64,000 bases of DNA from Micromussa lordhowensis. Taxonomy: Eukaryota > Cnidaria > Anthozoa > Scleractinia > Lobophylliidae. Shown here in pieces: positions 9,219 to 22,181 of the stretch; position 1 is the stretch's first letter, and the number at the start of each line of letters is the position of its first letter. The translations under genes and the position numbers were made by a program. The notes beneath the pieces were generated by a model. The model was not told the DNA's origin. It was given only the letters and a program-made list of their open reading frames with translations, and ran no database searches. Location: the NCBI GenBank assembly GCA_964020085.1, contig OZ026608.1, forward strand, positions 13,111,479 to 13,175,478, written 5' to 3'.

Positions 9219-11329
9219 GATATTTCGCAGCGTGCAGCGTAGCACTGTTTTAAAGACAGATACTGGCCTAACTCTTCCTTAAGAAAGTAAGATCACAGGT
9301 ATCCCAAGCTACTTTGGAAGAGGTGAACATTGTTTAAAATAGCATTGCGTAACAGCGTAAAGTTAAGAGTTTGTATGGGAATGTGATAATTGTATGTAAA
9401 TAGTTCGAAAAATGGAAAAGTAATTGAATAAAAACGACCTACTTCGATTCTTCTGTGTTTTATTTATGTCTCCGTACCGTTTTGGGGTTGTTTCAACACG
9501 ATTTCAGTGAGTTTCATTTTCATCGTTTTCCTCTCCCTTTCGCTCTCTCTCTCTCTCTATATATACTTATTAAAAACTGGATCATTGGATAATGTAATTC
9601 GAGAGTTTTAATTGGTCTAGCCACCATGGGCTATGAGCCATTGTACCATGCTCTACGAATATGGTAAGCGTACGCGTGATATTTTTGAGGCGTTTATATA
9701 TTTATTGCTCTGTTTTTGGGGCGTTTTTATTAAAACAATTATTCCACTCGCGCTTGTTGAATGTGAGATGATTGTAGCCAACTCGGCGCTATGCGCCTCG
9801 TTGGCTATCTACCATCTCATATCCAACGTGCGCTTGTTAAATATATGAATAGAGAGAGGAAAACGATGAAAGTGCGCTGTTACGTAATGTCATATAACAA
9901 TGTTCACGGCTTCCAAGTAGCTTGGGATACCTGTGGTTAGGTGTTTTCCAGTAACGTGGCTTCGAACGTGACTCGATAAAGCTGTTATCCTTCTTGTTGT
10001 CATCGCGTCAAATGTTGATGGATAATAACTGGAAGAATAATACAAGGAAAGATTTGTTCAAGGACTCGAAGAGCGCCTTCGCGGGCCGAGGCTACAGGTT
10101 ATAAAATTTGCAACTGTTTTGGTATTCCCATTAACCTTATTATAAAGGGTTTTAAGAAAGGTTAGCGCGAAACTATTTACAGAATCTTCAAACATGGCAG
10201 ATCTGTTTAATCTTCGAAAAACATCATCGTGACAATCTCGCAAAATGGTCTCTTAATACCGTTCAAATCAGCAATCTAAACGGATAGTTTGCTTGCAAGA
10301 CCGTTCAAGCGAAGCTTTCATTTTCACTTGAAATAAATTTGGCGAAGGATGAACCTGAAATTATGCCGTGTGCGCAGGACTGTGGGGAAAACTGGATGTT
10401 TTCTTGTATAAAGACGCTCTCCTGAATAGCTGTGGAGGTGCTTCGTTGAACAGCACTTGATGCTTTTGCCAATGAATAAGAGATGAACTCTGCGATATTC
10501 ATGTCTGCAAATTCAGGGGAAAGAGCGACTTGGCGGTCGGGTTTCCACAGTTTGTTTGCTTAGATCGATTAAATCTGTGATTGCCAAGGACATGTCCTGA
10601 AACTGCTGGAAGTCGAACGGCTGTAGGTCTTTCCTACGCTTTCAAAACTTTCAGGCCAAATTTTTCTGGTACAGCATCTAGTTGTGAAACACTGAGGAAA
10701 CGCGAATTTACGTCGGCCAATTTTTTTGGTTTGGTTAACGCATTATTCCCTCGGCTGAATAATGCCCATTACTAAAAACTGGATCATTGGATAATGCTAT
10801 TCGAGAGTTTTCATTGGCTTAACCATCATGGGCTATGAGCCATTATACCATGCTCTACGAATATGGTAAGCGTACGCGTGATTTTTTGGGGGCGTTTTTA
10901 TCTTTTTAAAGTTCAGTTTCCTATATTTTTGGGGCGTTTTTAAGAAGACAATAATTCCACTGTTGGATATGAGATGATTATAGCCATCTCATATCCAACG
11001 CGCGCTTGTGGAATAATTGTTAATTAACAATTATTCCATTCGCGCTGTTTGGATATGAGATGGTTAATAGCCAACGAGGCCCGTAGGGCCGAGTTGGCTA
11101 TAACCAATCTTATATATCCAACAAGCGCGAATGGAATAATTGTTTTATTAAATTCTCAACCTTCGGTAAAAATGCTCAATTTTATTAAAGTCTAAGAAAC
11201 GACCGGAAAGTGATGTGACTTCCGGGCGCTAAAACGAAATGATCTCTGAACGACATTTGCCGCATTCATTTCCATATAAGGTCAAACGCAGGTATAATGG
11301 CTGGTAACAGAGATGTAGTGAACCAAAAT

Positions 11330-11360
<31 letters not shown>

Positions 11361-13061
11361 GTTAATTAGCCAGAGATAGCGAACCAATCATCTTTCTTGT
11401 AACGCCAAGATCACTGAGTGTGTATGTACTAAAGCCTGATATGACACACATAACCTCTTGAAGAAATGTCATTTAAGCCAAACATACTTGTTGTTTTTTG
11501 GCTAGTTTTGCCGTTACAGCAATTTTAAACGGTTTAGTTACGAAAATAAATTGCGTTGTGTTTACAAATTTTCAACACACAAAGTTATATTCTTTTCCAA
11601 ATCTCAGCCTCGGATTTATTCTTAAAATATTGTGAAACTTTTGTTTTTTTTTCAAATTTCAGTCTGATATTCTTATGAAATACATTCTTATAAAGAAAAA
11701 TTAATGTACCTACATTTTCCAGTAACTTCCATCATAATTGGTCATAATGACTTACCGTAAAACCTCGAATTAGCGCCTCCCCTCAAATAAGCGACCTCTC
11801 TATCGGCCAAAATTTAAAATAAGCCCCTCCCCTCGAATAAGCGCCCTCCTCCCCTCCCCCTATCGACTCATTCAAGTACTGTCGTAACAGATGGTAGTGA
11901 ATATCTGCTGAACCAACCCTGTGCAGCAGGCCTCGGCCGGTTAAAGGGGTTATATCACGTAGCTCTTCAAGAGAGTCAGGATCCTTCCCATCATATCTGA
12001 CCACGATTTGGAAAAAAATGTAGTAAGCACCTCTCTCCCCCCCCCCCCCCCTTTTTTTTTGATTAAGTGCCTCCCTCAAAGGACCGCCCTTCGTTTTCTC
12101 CTAAATTCGAAATAAGCGCCCCGGGCGCGAATTCGAGGATTTACGGGATATGAAGGTAGCTCAGCAGCGACCAGGCAGGGCGGAAGCCAGAAAAAAGAAC
12201 TTGCCTAAAAAAATGACAAGAATTAAATCTGGACAGGAACCAAGTCTCAGGCTTCACCAGTCAATCCTGCAAGGAAAGGAAAATCGGAAAATAAATAAAT
12301 TTAACAAGTCTAGTAGAATACTAGTGAGGGATGTCGGTCCTGACTGAAAGTCAACATGAAAACATAAGCTTAAATATTACCACGGTGCTACCCGTCATCT
12401 AGCTGTCCTCACTAAACAAGATCCAGAGCCCTTCGACTTCGTTTCGTTTTTACCAAAGTAAGAGACACAGAAGACAAGAGACACAGAAAATCCAATGAAC
12501 CAATCAAAACTCATAGTGGATACGTATAGCCGACAAGAAGCGGGAGAAAACGTGTGGAGCGAGTTGCGATTGCTTTGGGCTTTACTTCTGATTGGATCAA
12601 AAAGTGGCACACGTTTTTTGAGTCAATCATTTGAATGTAGTTTCAAATGCAAAACCAATTACTTTTCATCACTCAAATGAACGTACAACATTTGAAAAAC
12701 TCTTTGTTAATTCTCAAGATGATAATTGAAATCTGAGAACCAGCTTATCAAAAAGTTCAATAGCTAACGCTCATCCTTTACATGTGATTCATTTGATATT
12801 CTGCACAGCATAGGTGGCAAATTGTGTGCATTTCAGTCAAAGCGGAAGTTTACTTTTTTTTCTTTCAATGAGTAAAAGTTCCTTTTGGCAGAATCAGCGT
12901 TTTCTGTTCATTGGACCTGATGCTGGTTTTGAAAAAAAAAGGAGTTTCTGAAGTGCTCTTGGTTCTACCGAAACACATGATGAACCGATCCAAACCTAGG
13001 ATTGGTGCTTATCTACAATCTTGGTCGGAATAAAATGAGAAATAAAGCCAACCCTATATAC

Positions 13062-13207
13062 ATAGTTGATCATCGCAGTGCTCTACCACCGGTATCGCAG
13101 AGGTCATGGGTTCGAATCCCGTTCAGGCCTGAATTTTTTTTTTTCAGGCTTTAATTTTGCAGCTGCTTTAAAAGCTGAGTATATATATAATTGCGATGAT
13201 CAACTAT
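13062..13207 (+). mobile_element. tRNA-like SINE or MITE with inverted ends (unit B)
   Basis: Counterpart of the element at 6997-7142, with B-box GGTTCGAATCC at 13109-13119 and the same inverted ends. Absent from the equivalent place in unit C (about 18199 onward). Confidence 0.6.
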
Positions 13208-13279
13208 GTCTTCATATCTTTCTCCGCAGTTCAGTTATATGATATTTCATATATTCATTTGCATTCTTCGCCTTGACGG

Positions 13280-14815
13280 ATATAATATATTCCTTAAATA
13301 TATTTGTTCCGCAATCGATATTTTTGCTGCATGCCTGAAAGAAACCCATGGGTACTAGCATATTGCTCAGTACTAACTGCAAACCACGGGAGGAGGAGGA
13401 GGGGGAGGGGGTGGGATCTAGGTTATTCCCTGTGGCCTGTACTTGCTGGTAAGAGACATTTTGTATGATTGTGGTAAACATTTCTCCTACAACCCGCCCG
13501 AGATCATTCCCATCTGATCAACCATCTGATCAAACAAGTGTGTCCATAAACACGCAAAAATAGAACTTGGCTAGTATCCAGCCATCTTGACCTCACGTTT
13601 GCATTAGGTCAATAACCCATATATATATAGGCTTGTCTCCTTCGAGTTGATCAGCTTCTGCAAGTGACGTGTTGACTCATTGACAAGTTCTTTGACTCAG
13701 AAAAAAATTGACCAATGACTTCCTTACTTTCATCATTTGGGGTGTAGTGTTGAGAAAAAACAAAGTTTTTAAAACTACTTACTTGAGTAATGTACATGGC
13801 TTATCGGATTCTCCAGGGGACGCATGTAAATTTCTGATAAGAGATATGTTTATTACTAGTAGTAATCAAAGATTACGAGAGTGTGTTCGACGCCGTATAA
13901 ATGTTTATACAAATACCTTAACTGATCTCCGTAGCTGCCTCTCAACCTCTAAAAACCAACCTTTTTTCATCAACAACAGGGGTTTTACAGAAAGATATTT
14001 CAGTGACAAAGTCCACGCCAGTCTGATTGAAGGTTTATTATGATTATTTCTAAATCCCAAATCATAGCAAATACGCCGCTTTCTTTGTTACTGAACAGAC
14101 CATACTCTGGATCAAGCTTACTTCACGTTAAGAATGTAAGCACTGATTAAGGAAGGTGTGTTTATTCATCAATGAACTAAAACGTTGAAAATAAATCAAT
14201 CGCTAAAATGTATCAAAAAGGTTACCTGAATCTATAGAGCTCACTCTTTACTTGTGGTAATATGTTTCTGGAGACGATCTTAGTTCTCGACCTAAAATAT
14301 TTATTTGTTGAGTAATACGCGAGTGAATGATATCTCAATTATAGTATAGCTAGTACAACCTCTATGAGAATGCTTAGTCTAGTGCCGCTTCGTCTCTTGT
14401 TAGACGATTTTTAAGCTTTCGCTGTTATCATAAAACATTAGCATTGAGTCGAAGAGAAGATTTACATACGAATTATGGCGAATACTTACGGAAACAAAAT
14501 TCAAATAGTATTATTTCTTCATCAAAAGTGGCCTAGCTTCAGCAAGTGCTGTGTCTCTATCTAATAGCTGCGCAAAATATTGCTTGGAAGGTACCCGTGG
14601 TGAGGAATCTGATATGTTCGAATATATCACAAAAAGTACATTAAAACACTTTTTCTAATGCATCTACTCTATATTTGAAGACACAAAGTAAAACTTCAAA
14701 TCCGCCTGCAGTCCTGTGTTTCACTCACGTGCGAAAGAACTCAACAACCATCAACGGTCACGTGAGCCACACGAAACCTGTCTCGAGATAGTAAACTTTA
14801 GTAAAACCATTGCAT
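13280..14815. other. Unit C spacer 3' of the gene
   Basis: Sequence shared with 590-2047 and 7215-8756. It holds a tgatcaaccatctgatca-type short repeat near 13515, an (AT)n run near 13620, and AT-rich spacer. An open frame at 13708-14043 (plus) appears only because indels differ between the units; the frames in A and B are shorter, so it is not called. Confidence 0.5.
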
Positions 14816-15277
14816 TCAAAGCTCAGTTGAACACAGTGTCGTTGTAAGGTACCCATCTTGAACACTGGTTACACTGAAGGTACTCCAAGCCTCGTTCTCA
14901 AAGTCCTCCTCTATTATCATTGACTTGTCGAGGTTTACGTTCACCACTCTTCTTTGGTCAAAGGTTGCAGATGAATTTCTGAAGACAGGGCGGAATGGGT
15001 AACTATGGCCATAAACCGCCTCTGACTCAGTCTGATCTCTCATCACAGGCTGTGATTTTTGTCTTCTTGGCATGATATTGTTGGCGAAGTGGGTTTGTTT
15101 ATTAAGGCCACCTTCTCCATTGTCACGTAAACGTGATTTCGTTCCTTTGTGAATCGCATCCTTTGGACAGGCAATTGTAGTCGAATCCCGGGAACGTGGT
15201 CTTGTATACTTGACATAGTTGTCAGAGTTCACTGAGGTTAAAAAACCGAAGAGTTTCAGGCAAAGGCGACCTTTCAT
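14816..15277 (-). CDS. Array gene copy C, unknown protein, 153 aa, STEL C-terminus
   Basis: This is the third copy of the first subfamily, with its start at the conserved ATG 15275-15277. It shares the 6-base in-frame deletion of copy B. It has several substitutions (for example YGHSYPFRPV where A and B have YGHRYPFGPV) and PRRQKSQPV in the phosphosite region, which keeps R at -3, S, and P at +2. The core and STEL tail are intact. Upstream, the open frame continues through VSVVKTVLRCTLQNI to an AG at the same place as in A and B. Confidence 0.65.
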   Translation of the reverse strand: MKGRLCLKLFGFLTSVNSDNYVKYTRPRSRDSTTIACPKDAIHKGTKSRLRDNGEGGLNKQTHFANNIMPRRQKSQPVMRDQTESEAVYGHSYPFRPVFRNSSATFDQRRVVNVNLDKSMIIEEDFENEAWSTFSVTSVQDGYLTTTLCSTEL

Positions 15278-15499
15278 GATATTTTGCAGCGTGCAGCGTA
15301 GCACTGTTTTCACAACAGATACTGGCCTAACTCTTTCTTAAGAAAGTTAGATCACAGGTATCCCAGGCTACTTGGAAGCGGTGAGCATTGTTATACGGCA
15401 TTACGTAACAGCCTAAAGTTAAGAGTTTGTATGGGAATGTAACGATTGTATGTAAATAGCTCGAAAAATGGGAAAGCAATTTAATAAAAACGACTTACT

Positions 15500-17060
15500 T
15501 CGCCTCTCCTGTGTTTTACTTTTGTCTCCGTGCCGTTTTGGAGCCGTTTCAACGCGATTTCAGTGAGTTTCATTTTCATCGTTTTTCTCTCTCTATCTCT
15601 CTCTCCCTCATATATGTATAGAGAGAGGGAAACAATGAAAGTGCGCTGTTACGTAATGTCATATAACAATGTTCACGGCTTCCAAGTAGCTTGGGATACC
15701 TGTGGTTAGGTGTTTGGCCTCGAACGTGACTCGATAAAGCTGTTATCCTTCTTGTTGTCATCGCGTCAAATGTTGATGGATAATAACTGGAAGAGTAATA
15801 CAAGGAAAGAGTTGTTCAAGGTTCGAAGAACGCCTTCGCGGGCCTAGGCTACAAGTTATAAAATTTGCAATTGCTTTGGTATTTCCATTAACCTTATTAT
15901 AAAGGGTTTTAAGAAAGCGAAACTATTTACAGAATCTTCAAACATGGAAAACATCATCGTGACAATCTCGCAAAATGGTCTCTTAATACCGTTCAAAACA
16001 CAATCTAAATGGATAGTCTGCTTGCAAAACCGTTCAAGCGAAGCTTTCATTTTCACTTGAAATGAAGTTGGCGAAGGATCAACCTGAAATTATACCGTGT
16101 GTGCAGGACTGTGGGGAAAACTGGATGTTTTCTTATAAAAACGTTCTCCTGAATAGTTGTGGAGGTGCTTCGTTGAATAGCACTTGATGCTTCTGCCAAT
16201 GAATCAGAGATGAACTCTGCGATATTCATTTCTGCAAGTTCAGGGGAAGAGCGGCTCGGCGGTCTGGTTTGCTTAAATCGATTTAATCTGCGATTGCCAA
16301 GGACATGCCCTGAAACTGCTCGAAAGTCGAACGGCGGTAAGTCTTTTCTATCCTTTGAAAACTTTCAGGCCAAATTTTTGTGGTACAACATCTTCTTGTT
16401 CAGAAACACTGGTGAAACGCGAGTTTGCGTCGGCCTATATTTGGTTTGGTTCACGCATTATTCACTCGGTAGGAGCCGAATAATGCTCATAAGTAAATTC
16501 TCAGCTCCGACTATTGCATTTCTAGCTCTTTGATTGGCTAAAAAAACTCCGACTATGAGCCAATAGTCGGAATTTTACGTCATATGGAAAATAGTGCGCC
16601 AGGTTTAAAAATTCTCCGCGCGAAGTTTTCAACTTCAGCCCTCTATAATGGCCGAAATAAAAATTATTTTATCACTTCATATCCAACTCGGGCTCATGGA
16701 ATACTTGTTATTTAGCCAGAGATAGTGAACCAATCAGTTTTCTTGTAACGCCAAGATCACTGAGTGTGTATGTACTAAAGCCTGATATGACACACATAAC
16801 CTCTTGAAGAAATGTCATTTAAACCAAGCATACTTGTTATTTTTTGGCTAGTTTTGCCGTTACAGCATTTGAAACGGTTTAGTTACAAAAATAAATTGCA
16901 TTGTGTTTACAAATTTTCAAGACACAAAGTTATAATCTTTTCAAAATCTAATCCTCGGGTTTATTCAAATTTCAGTCTGATATTATAAAATACATTCTTA
17001 TAAAGAAAAAATAATGTACCTACCTTTTCCAGTAACCTCCGTCATAACTGGTCATAATGA
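15500..17060. other. Unit C spacer 5' of the gene
   Basis: Shared with units A and B except where MITEs are missing or different. At 16486-16690 a stretch has inverted pieces ccgactat/atagtcgg and gattggct/agccaat, a separate small hairpin element. No gene. Confidence 0.5.
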
Positions 17061-18363
17061 CATACCGTAAACTTCGAATTAGCGCCTCCTCTGAAATAAG
17101 CGCCCCTGCTATCGGCCAAAATTTAAAAAAAGCTCCTCCCCTTGAATAAGCGCCCCCTCCCCCCTGCATGTGTAGTTTTGATGGCGTTCAATTACAATTA
17201 AGTGATCGGCATCGACTCATTCAAGCACTGTCGTAACGGATGGTAGTGAACATCTGCTAATTCATTGCGTAAAGTCTAACCAACCCTGTGCAGCAAGCCT
17301 CGACCGGCTAAAGGGGTTATATCACATATGTTATAAAAAACCCATCATATCTGACCACGATTTGGAAAAAAATTAATAAGCAGCTCCCCCCCCCCCCCCT
17401 TAAGTGCCTCCCTCAATTGAGCGCCCTCCGTTTTCTCCTAAATAGGAAATGAAGCGCCCCAAGCGCGAATTCGAGGATTTACGGGATACGAAGGTAGCTC
17501 AACAGCGACCTGGTAGGGCGGAAGCCGGAAAAAAAAACTTGCCTAAAAAAATGACAGGAATTAAATCTGGACAGGTCGTGTCGGCCTGACTGAAAGACCA
17601 CACGAAAACATAACCTTCAATATTAACCCGGTACTACCCATCATCTCACTTTGCTGTCTTCCGGCTAAACGAGATCCAGAGCCCTTCGACTTCGTTTCTT
17701 CGACTTCGTTTTCACCAAAGTAATTATTCTGGCCAATCACAAAGGACATCCAATGAACCAATCAAAACTGATAGTGGATACGTGTAGCCCACGAGAAGCG
17801 GGAGAAAACGTGTGGAGCGAGTTGCGATTGCTTTGGGCTTTACTTCTGATTGGATCAAAAAGTGGCACGACTTTTCATCACTCAAATGAACGTACAACAT
17901 TTGAAAACCTTTTTGTTAATTCTAAAGATGCTAATTGAAATCTGAGAACCAGCTCATCTTTTAATAGCTAACGCTCATCCTTTACATGTGATTCATTTGA
18001 TATTCAGCACAGCATAGCTTGCCTTTTTTCCTTTGAAGGAGTAAAAGTTCCTTTTGGCAGAATCAGCGTTTTCTGTTCATTTGACCTGATGCTGGTTTTG
18101 AAAAAAGAGGAGTTTCTGAAGTGCTCTGGGTTATACCGAAACACACGAAGAACCGATCCAAACCTAGGATTGGTGCTTATCTACAATCTTGGTCTGAATA
18201 AAATGAGATATAAAACTACCCCTTTCCCCCTTCAAATCAATAATAGTGGAGCCGCCAAGAAAAGGGTCGCTAGGCGGAGCCCCATACCCATATAGAAAAT
18301 AAAATGAAGCCCATGAATTGATTTTCTCGTGGTTATCATGGCTATCTATCTCCGCAGTTCAAA

Positions 18364-19204
18364 TATATGATATTTCATATATTCATTTGCATTGCAGGTA
18401 TGACTGTTTCGTGCATCTTATTGTGCAGTTCATCGACTGGTCGTGTAATGAAATTGGCTACAACAGGGACCTCGTTTCTGTTCAGACAGATATTGGATCC
18501 CTTCAAGACTTTACATCAGGAGTTTTTCTCATTAATGTTTGCTTTTCTTGTGAAGTCTGCATCAAAGGAGCATATTAAATTGTAAGAAAACTTTATATGA
18601 GTTCATCTTAGCTCGTGTACAATTAGCTGTAATGTACAAACTGAGCCAGATTCCCATGGACATCGAGACAGAAAAATATCAAGTACCTACTAGTGAGACA
18701 AGAACGTAAGAACCATGCATTTAAATACAGAACACTCATAATTAGCAAGGGTATACCAAGGTTTTATACCCAATTCAAAAAATTACTTAAATAAGTATAT
18801 AGAATTAGAACTTGATGTTATTGTTCTAATATTTGTTCACGTTTGTTTTTCGTTAAGTTACTTATTATGTAATCTGTTTGTGGTGTCTCTGGAATTTTTA
18901 CCTACGTGACTAAATGTTGTTGTACAAAGTCACGCTTGCTCTTGGCCATTACCCTTTACATAGTTGTGTAATCAGTTATGAAATGAATCTTGAGCACAGA
19001 CCTCAGAACACGTATCAGAACACGTGACTGTGCAGGCTGATTCAACTCCACTTCAATCCCTTTGGAGAGGAATTCAGGCCAAAAACTACGAACAGCAGAA
19101 AGTGGTTTTACCCGTCATTTGTTAGTTTGTCACGAGCTACTGCCTCGCTGGAATATGCCACAACACGAGAATATGCACAGCCATAACGTGGACTAACATA
19201 TCAT
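18364..19204. other. Junction between the two halves of the array
   Basis: The first 30 bases repeat the unit start (atatgatatttcatatattcatttgcatt), then the sequence departs from the A-C consensus. Short overlapping frames at 18318-18585 have no recognisable domain. I see no gene. Confidence 0.45.
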
Positions 19205-20404
19205 ATTGTAAGAGGTAATAGTTGATGAGTTCATAGGTGGAATGAACGATCGAATTTCCGAGATTTCAGTAATGGACGCCATCTCCTTGAGATTTTCGTT
19301 ATTTTAAAAATCAGGAGAGTTTGCAATGCTAACACTTTCAGTAAAAAATATAACTGTTCCCCTCCCGAACATTTTGATTTGTCAGTAGTTTCTCTAAGTT
19401 AACTATTTGGCTTTGGTAAGGCCTCATTTTGACGGTCGAGCTAAAAATTGTTTTTGGTTTCAGTTTTCAGTTTTTTTTACACAGCATTGAATTACATTGT
19501 ATCAGTAGTTTTCCAGCCTTATTATCGTTTTTGAGTCATTACCCATTAATTGACATAATTTTACGACTTCTGGTGAAAATCGCTAAATCAAAGATGACAG
19601 ATCCAAGATTGCGGAGTCATAAGAAATATATCAAATCGCATCTTTTGAAGTCCTAGAACGATCCAACCAAGCAATTCCTTCCTTTCACTTAACTGACAGT
19701 TTCCCTTAGAGCGTAAAAGGGGTATTCTCTGAGCCACTCTCGAGGAAGAGAAAGAGGAAGATCTCAGCCGGTTCGACTTGACTATTTTAATCATCTCACC
19801 GGCTCACCTTAAAGGTCAAGTCCTTGCAGACAATGTTTGCTATTAATTTGAGCCGAGTAAATGTAGTTAATCGGATTCAGTGATGAATGTGGCTTGCTGA
19901 CATTGGCTCATTTGATAACTGTAAAATCATTGCAGATGAATTCCTTATCTTTGCGATGGACAAAACCACCTGGTGGTTCGAATAGTCTGTCCCCAGACCC
20001 TCGATTTTGTCTTGAGTTCGTGAAAAACGCGAGCAACCATGTTAACCGCAGATGTTTTGGGATTTCCCGTACGCAAGGGGATGGTCCTGGGGAGAGACAT
20101 GTGCATTATTTTATAAATTGTCCTTTTGACTCAACACCTTCCCAAGTAACGTAACCGGTACAGTCAACTTGCATAGTTTTCTGTTCTCTTTGTTGCAATA
20201 TAAATTTAAATTACACCGAAGATTGCGGTAGTCAACTCAGCCCCTGGTTGGGGGGGGGGGGGAGGAAATAGTTTAGGGACTGGGTTAAAATGGCAGAGGT
20301 TCGTAATGACGCATTCACGATGATGCTTAATATAATTCACGTCAACAAATTAAAGTTTGTAGACATCCGGATTTGATGAAACATACACGCTGCTATGAAG
20401 ACAT

Positions 20405-20510
20405 AGATGATCATCGCAGCTATATACACAACTTAAGCAGTTGTGAAATTAAAGCCTAAAAAAAGTTCAGGTCCGAACGGGATTCACTTGCATACACGCT
20501 GCTGTAAACT
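20405..20510 (-). mobile_element. Fragment of tRNA-like SINE
   Basis: Contains gatgatcatcgcagctata, acaacttaagcagttgtgaaatt, and the complement of a decayed B-box (gtccgaacgggatt). It is the same family as 6997-7142 in reverse orientation, truncated at the tRNA-like end. Confidence 0.45.
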
Positions 20511-21701
20511 TTTGTAGCTTTATATTTAAGTGTGATGGGTAGATTGATTGAAGAGAGTTTTTTTTTTTTTGCAAATAAATTCAAATAAAGCCACAAAAGG
20601 TCATTGTACACCTTACGTAACTAGTCAGTAGAATTCATGTCTGCATCAGTCCTGTGTAAGTTTGGAGAAGTTTCAGACGTTACAAAAAAACTGAAGCCCT
20701 TTCACGGAAGGTCCAAAAAGCCAGATCTCCGTAGCGTGCGTACGAAGTGGCCTGACTGGGGTTTTCAAACGACAGAAAAGTCTGCATAACAAAACAACTC
20801 GTTGCGAGAGGAGACTGAAATGAAATTGCGGTTTGAGAACGTTTTCGAAACGTGATGGCATCACGTGAAAACCCTCAATTGGGCTCAACTCTCTTCCGGC
20901 CCTCAGAATTGCCAGACGACAAGAACTGTTTGACCTTAAAAGATGTGCAGATTTCATTGATTTGTTTGTACACTCCCTTCGGGGTTTCGCTCATGCAAAC
21001 ATGTTTAACTATTAGTTTGAGTGGGATGAATGTGGCTAATCTGATTTCCCGGATGAACGTGATTTTCGGATAAGACCTATGGTCGTAACTGTTTGATCGA
21101 GAAATCATAGCAGATCAGCGGTTATAATCTATTTACCATCGTTCCACTCTTTTCAATGTGAATAATGTATTGAAGAAAACTACTCTAGTAGTGGAATGTC
21201 AAGTCTCTTGGTTTCCTTTTGAAGGGGCTATCTTTTTATATATATATTTACACATTAAACTCTCTCCGGCGATAATATCAATTAAATATCATTAAAACTG
21301 CAACGATACCATTCCATGAGATGAGATTTACAAACGGATTCTGCTAGGATCAACTAAAGGAAAGATTTCAGTGAAAACAGTGCCTTGAATACGTGCCCTT
21401 TTCTTTACAGTAACAGCAAATAAGTAGAAACATCGATTTGCAATGCGTAAAATATGTGCTGAAGATAAACTGAGTCCGAAGGCACACAGCCTGATATGTT
21501 CTTCTCGTTGAAATACAAAGAGTACCTAGTATCTACTCTAGTATCTCTTATGTCTTAACATTTTTCGAAAAGTGAGGCACAAATCAAATGAAGTCAAATG
21601 GACTGTCCAGTACCATTCTGATTGTACAAAAGAACTTCATTGGCTTACGTGAACCAGACGAATTTGTCTCGCGTTAGGAGTCTTTGGGAAGACCATGCAG
21701 C

Positions 21702-22181
21702 TCAAAGTTCAGTTGAACATAGTGTCGTCGTAAGGTAACCATCTTGGATGCATGTTTCATTGAAGATGCTCCTGCTCTGCAAAGAACTCCAAACCTTTCT
21801 TATGTCTTCGTTCTCAAATTCCTCCAATATAACCGACTTGTCGAGGTTCACGTTAACAACCATTCTTCTTTCAAACGGTGCGGAAGGATGGCTTAAGACA
21901 GCGCCAAGTTTGCATTTGTGGCGAGAAAATGCCCTCGATTCGGTCATTTTTCTGTCTATTATCACTGGCTGCGACTGTCTTCTAGACTTCCTTGGAAGGG
22001 TATTGTTAAGAAAGTGAGCTTGTTTGCGGTCAACGCTACCATCCCCGTTATGTAACGGCAAGTTATTAACTTGGCGAACAACATCTCGTGCACAGGCAAA
22101 TGAAGCTGAACGAGGCCTCCTGTGATTGTCTGTGGTCTTTGAAGTTAAAAAAGCAAGTAGTTTGTGAAGTTCCCCTCTCAT
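21702..22181 (-). CDS. Array gene copy D, second subfamily, 159 aa, STEL C-terminus
   Basis: This is a diverged paralogue of copies A-C. The start is taken at the second of two adjacent ATGs (22179-22181, MRG); the first is 22182-22184. By residue: AFLTS at 10-14, RRPRS at 21-25, SRRQSQPV at 66-73 (RxxSQP kept), VVNVNLDKS at 108-116, EEFENEDIRK at 120-129, and the tail IQDGYLTTTLCSTEL. Relative to A-C it has about nine extra residues between the acidic patch and the tail (SLQSRSIFNET region), an in-frame difference. The N-terminal half is much more diverged than the core and tail, as expected for a protein constrained mainly at its C-terminus. The function is unknown. Confidence 0.65.
   Translation of the reverse strand: MRGELHKLLAFLTSKTTDNHRRPRSASFACARDVVRQVNNLPLHNGDGSVDRKQAHFLNNTLPRKSRRQSQPVIIDRKMTESRAFSRHKCKLGAVLSHPSAPFERRMVVNVNLDKSVILEEFENEDIRKVWSSLQSRSIFNETCIQDGYLTTTLCSTEL

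Larger units (their letters stand above)
7170..13234. repeat. Tandem array unit B (about 6.1 kb)
   Basis: This is the second long unit, near-identical to unit A by eye over its whole length. It carries gene copy B (minus), both hairpin MITE copies (about 9565-9840 and 10770-11145), the inverted-end element (about 11752-12148), the CCAAT-rich stretch (about 12470-12600) and the tRNA-like element (13062-13207). It lacks the 0.6-kb foldback insertion: the sequence runs straight from ggaataaaa to tgagaaataaag near 13035. An (AT)n run lies at 7554-7571. Confidence 0.85.
13235..18363. repeat. Tandem array unit C (about 5.1 kb)
   Basis: This is the third long unit, somewhat more diverged and shorter than A and B. 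It carries gene copy C (minus) and the inverted-end element (about 17064-17487). It has no first hairpin MITE: the flanks join directly near 15610. The second MITE position holds different sequence (about 16450-16690). The unit end differs after about 18199, where the tRNA-like element of A and B is missing. These absences give natural empty sites for dating the insertions. Confidence 0.8.

Noticed and set aside
13708..14043. 111-codon frame in unit C
   Set aside because: The equivalent sequence in A and B does not stay open; it arises from indels in spacer.
21748..22017. Plus-strand frames antisense to gene copies D and E (also 25328-25636)
   Set aside because: Shadows of the minus-strand genes, which have in-frame indels and conserved motifs.
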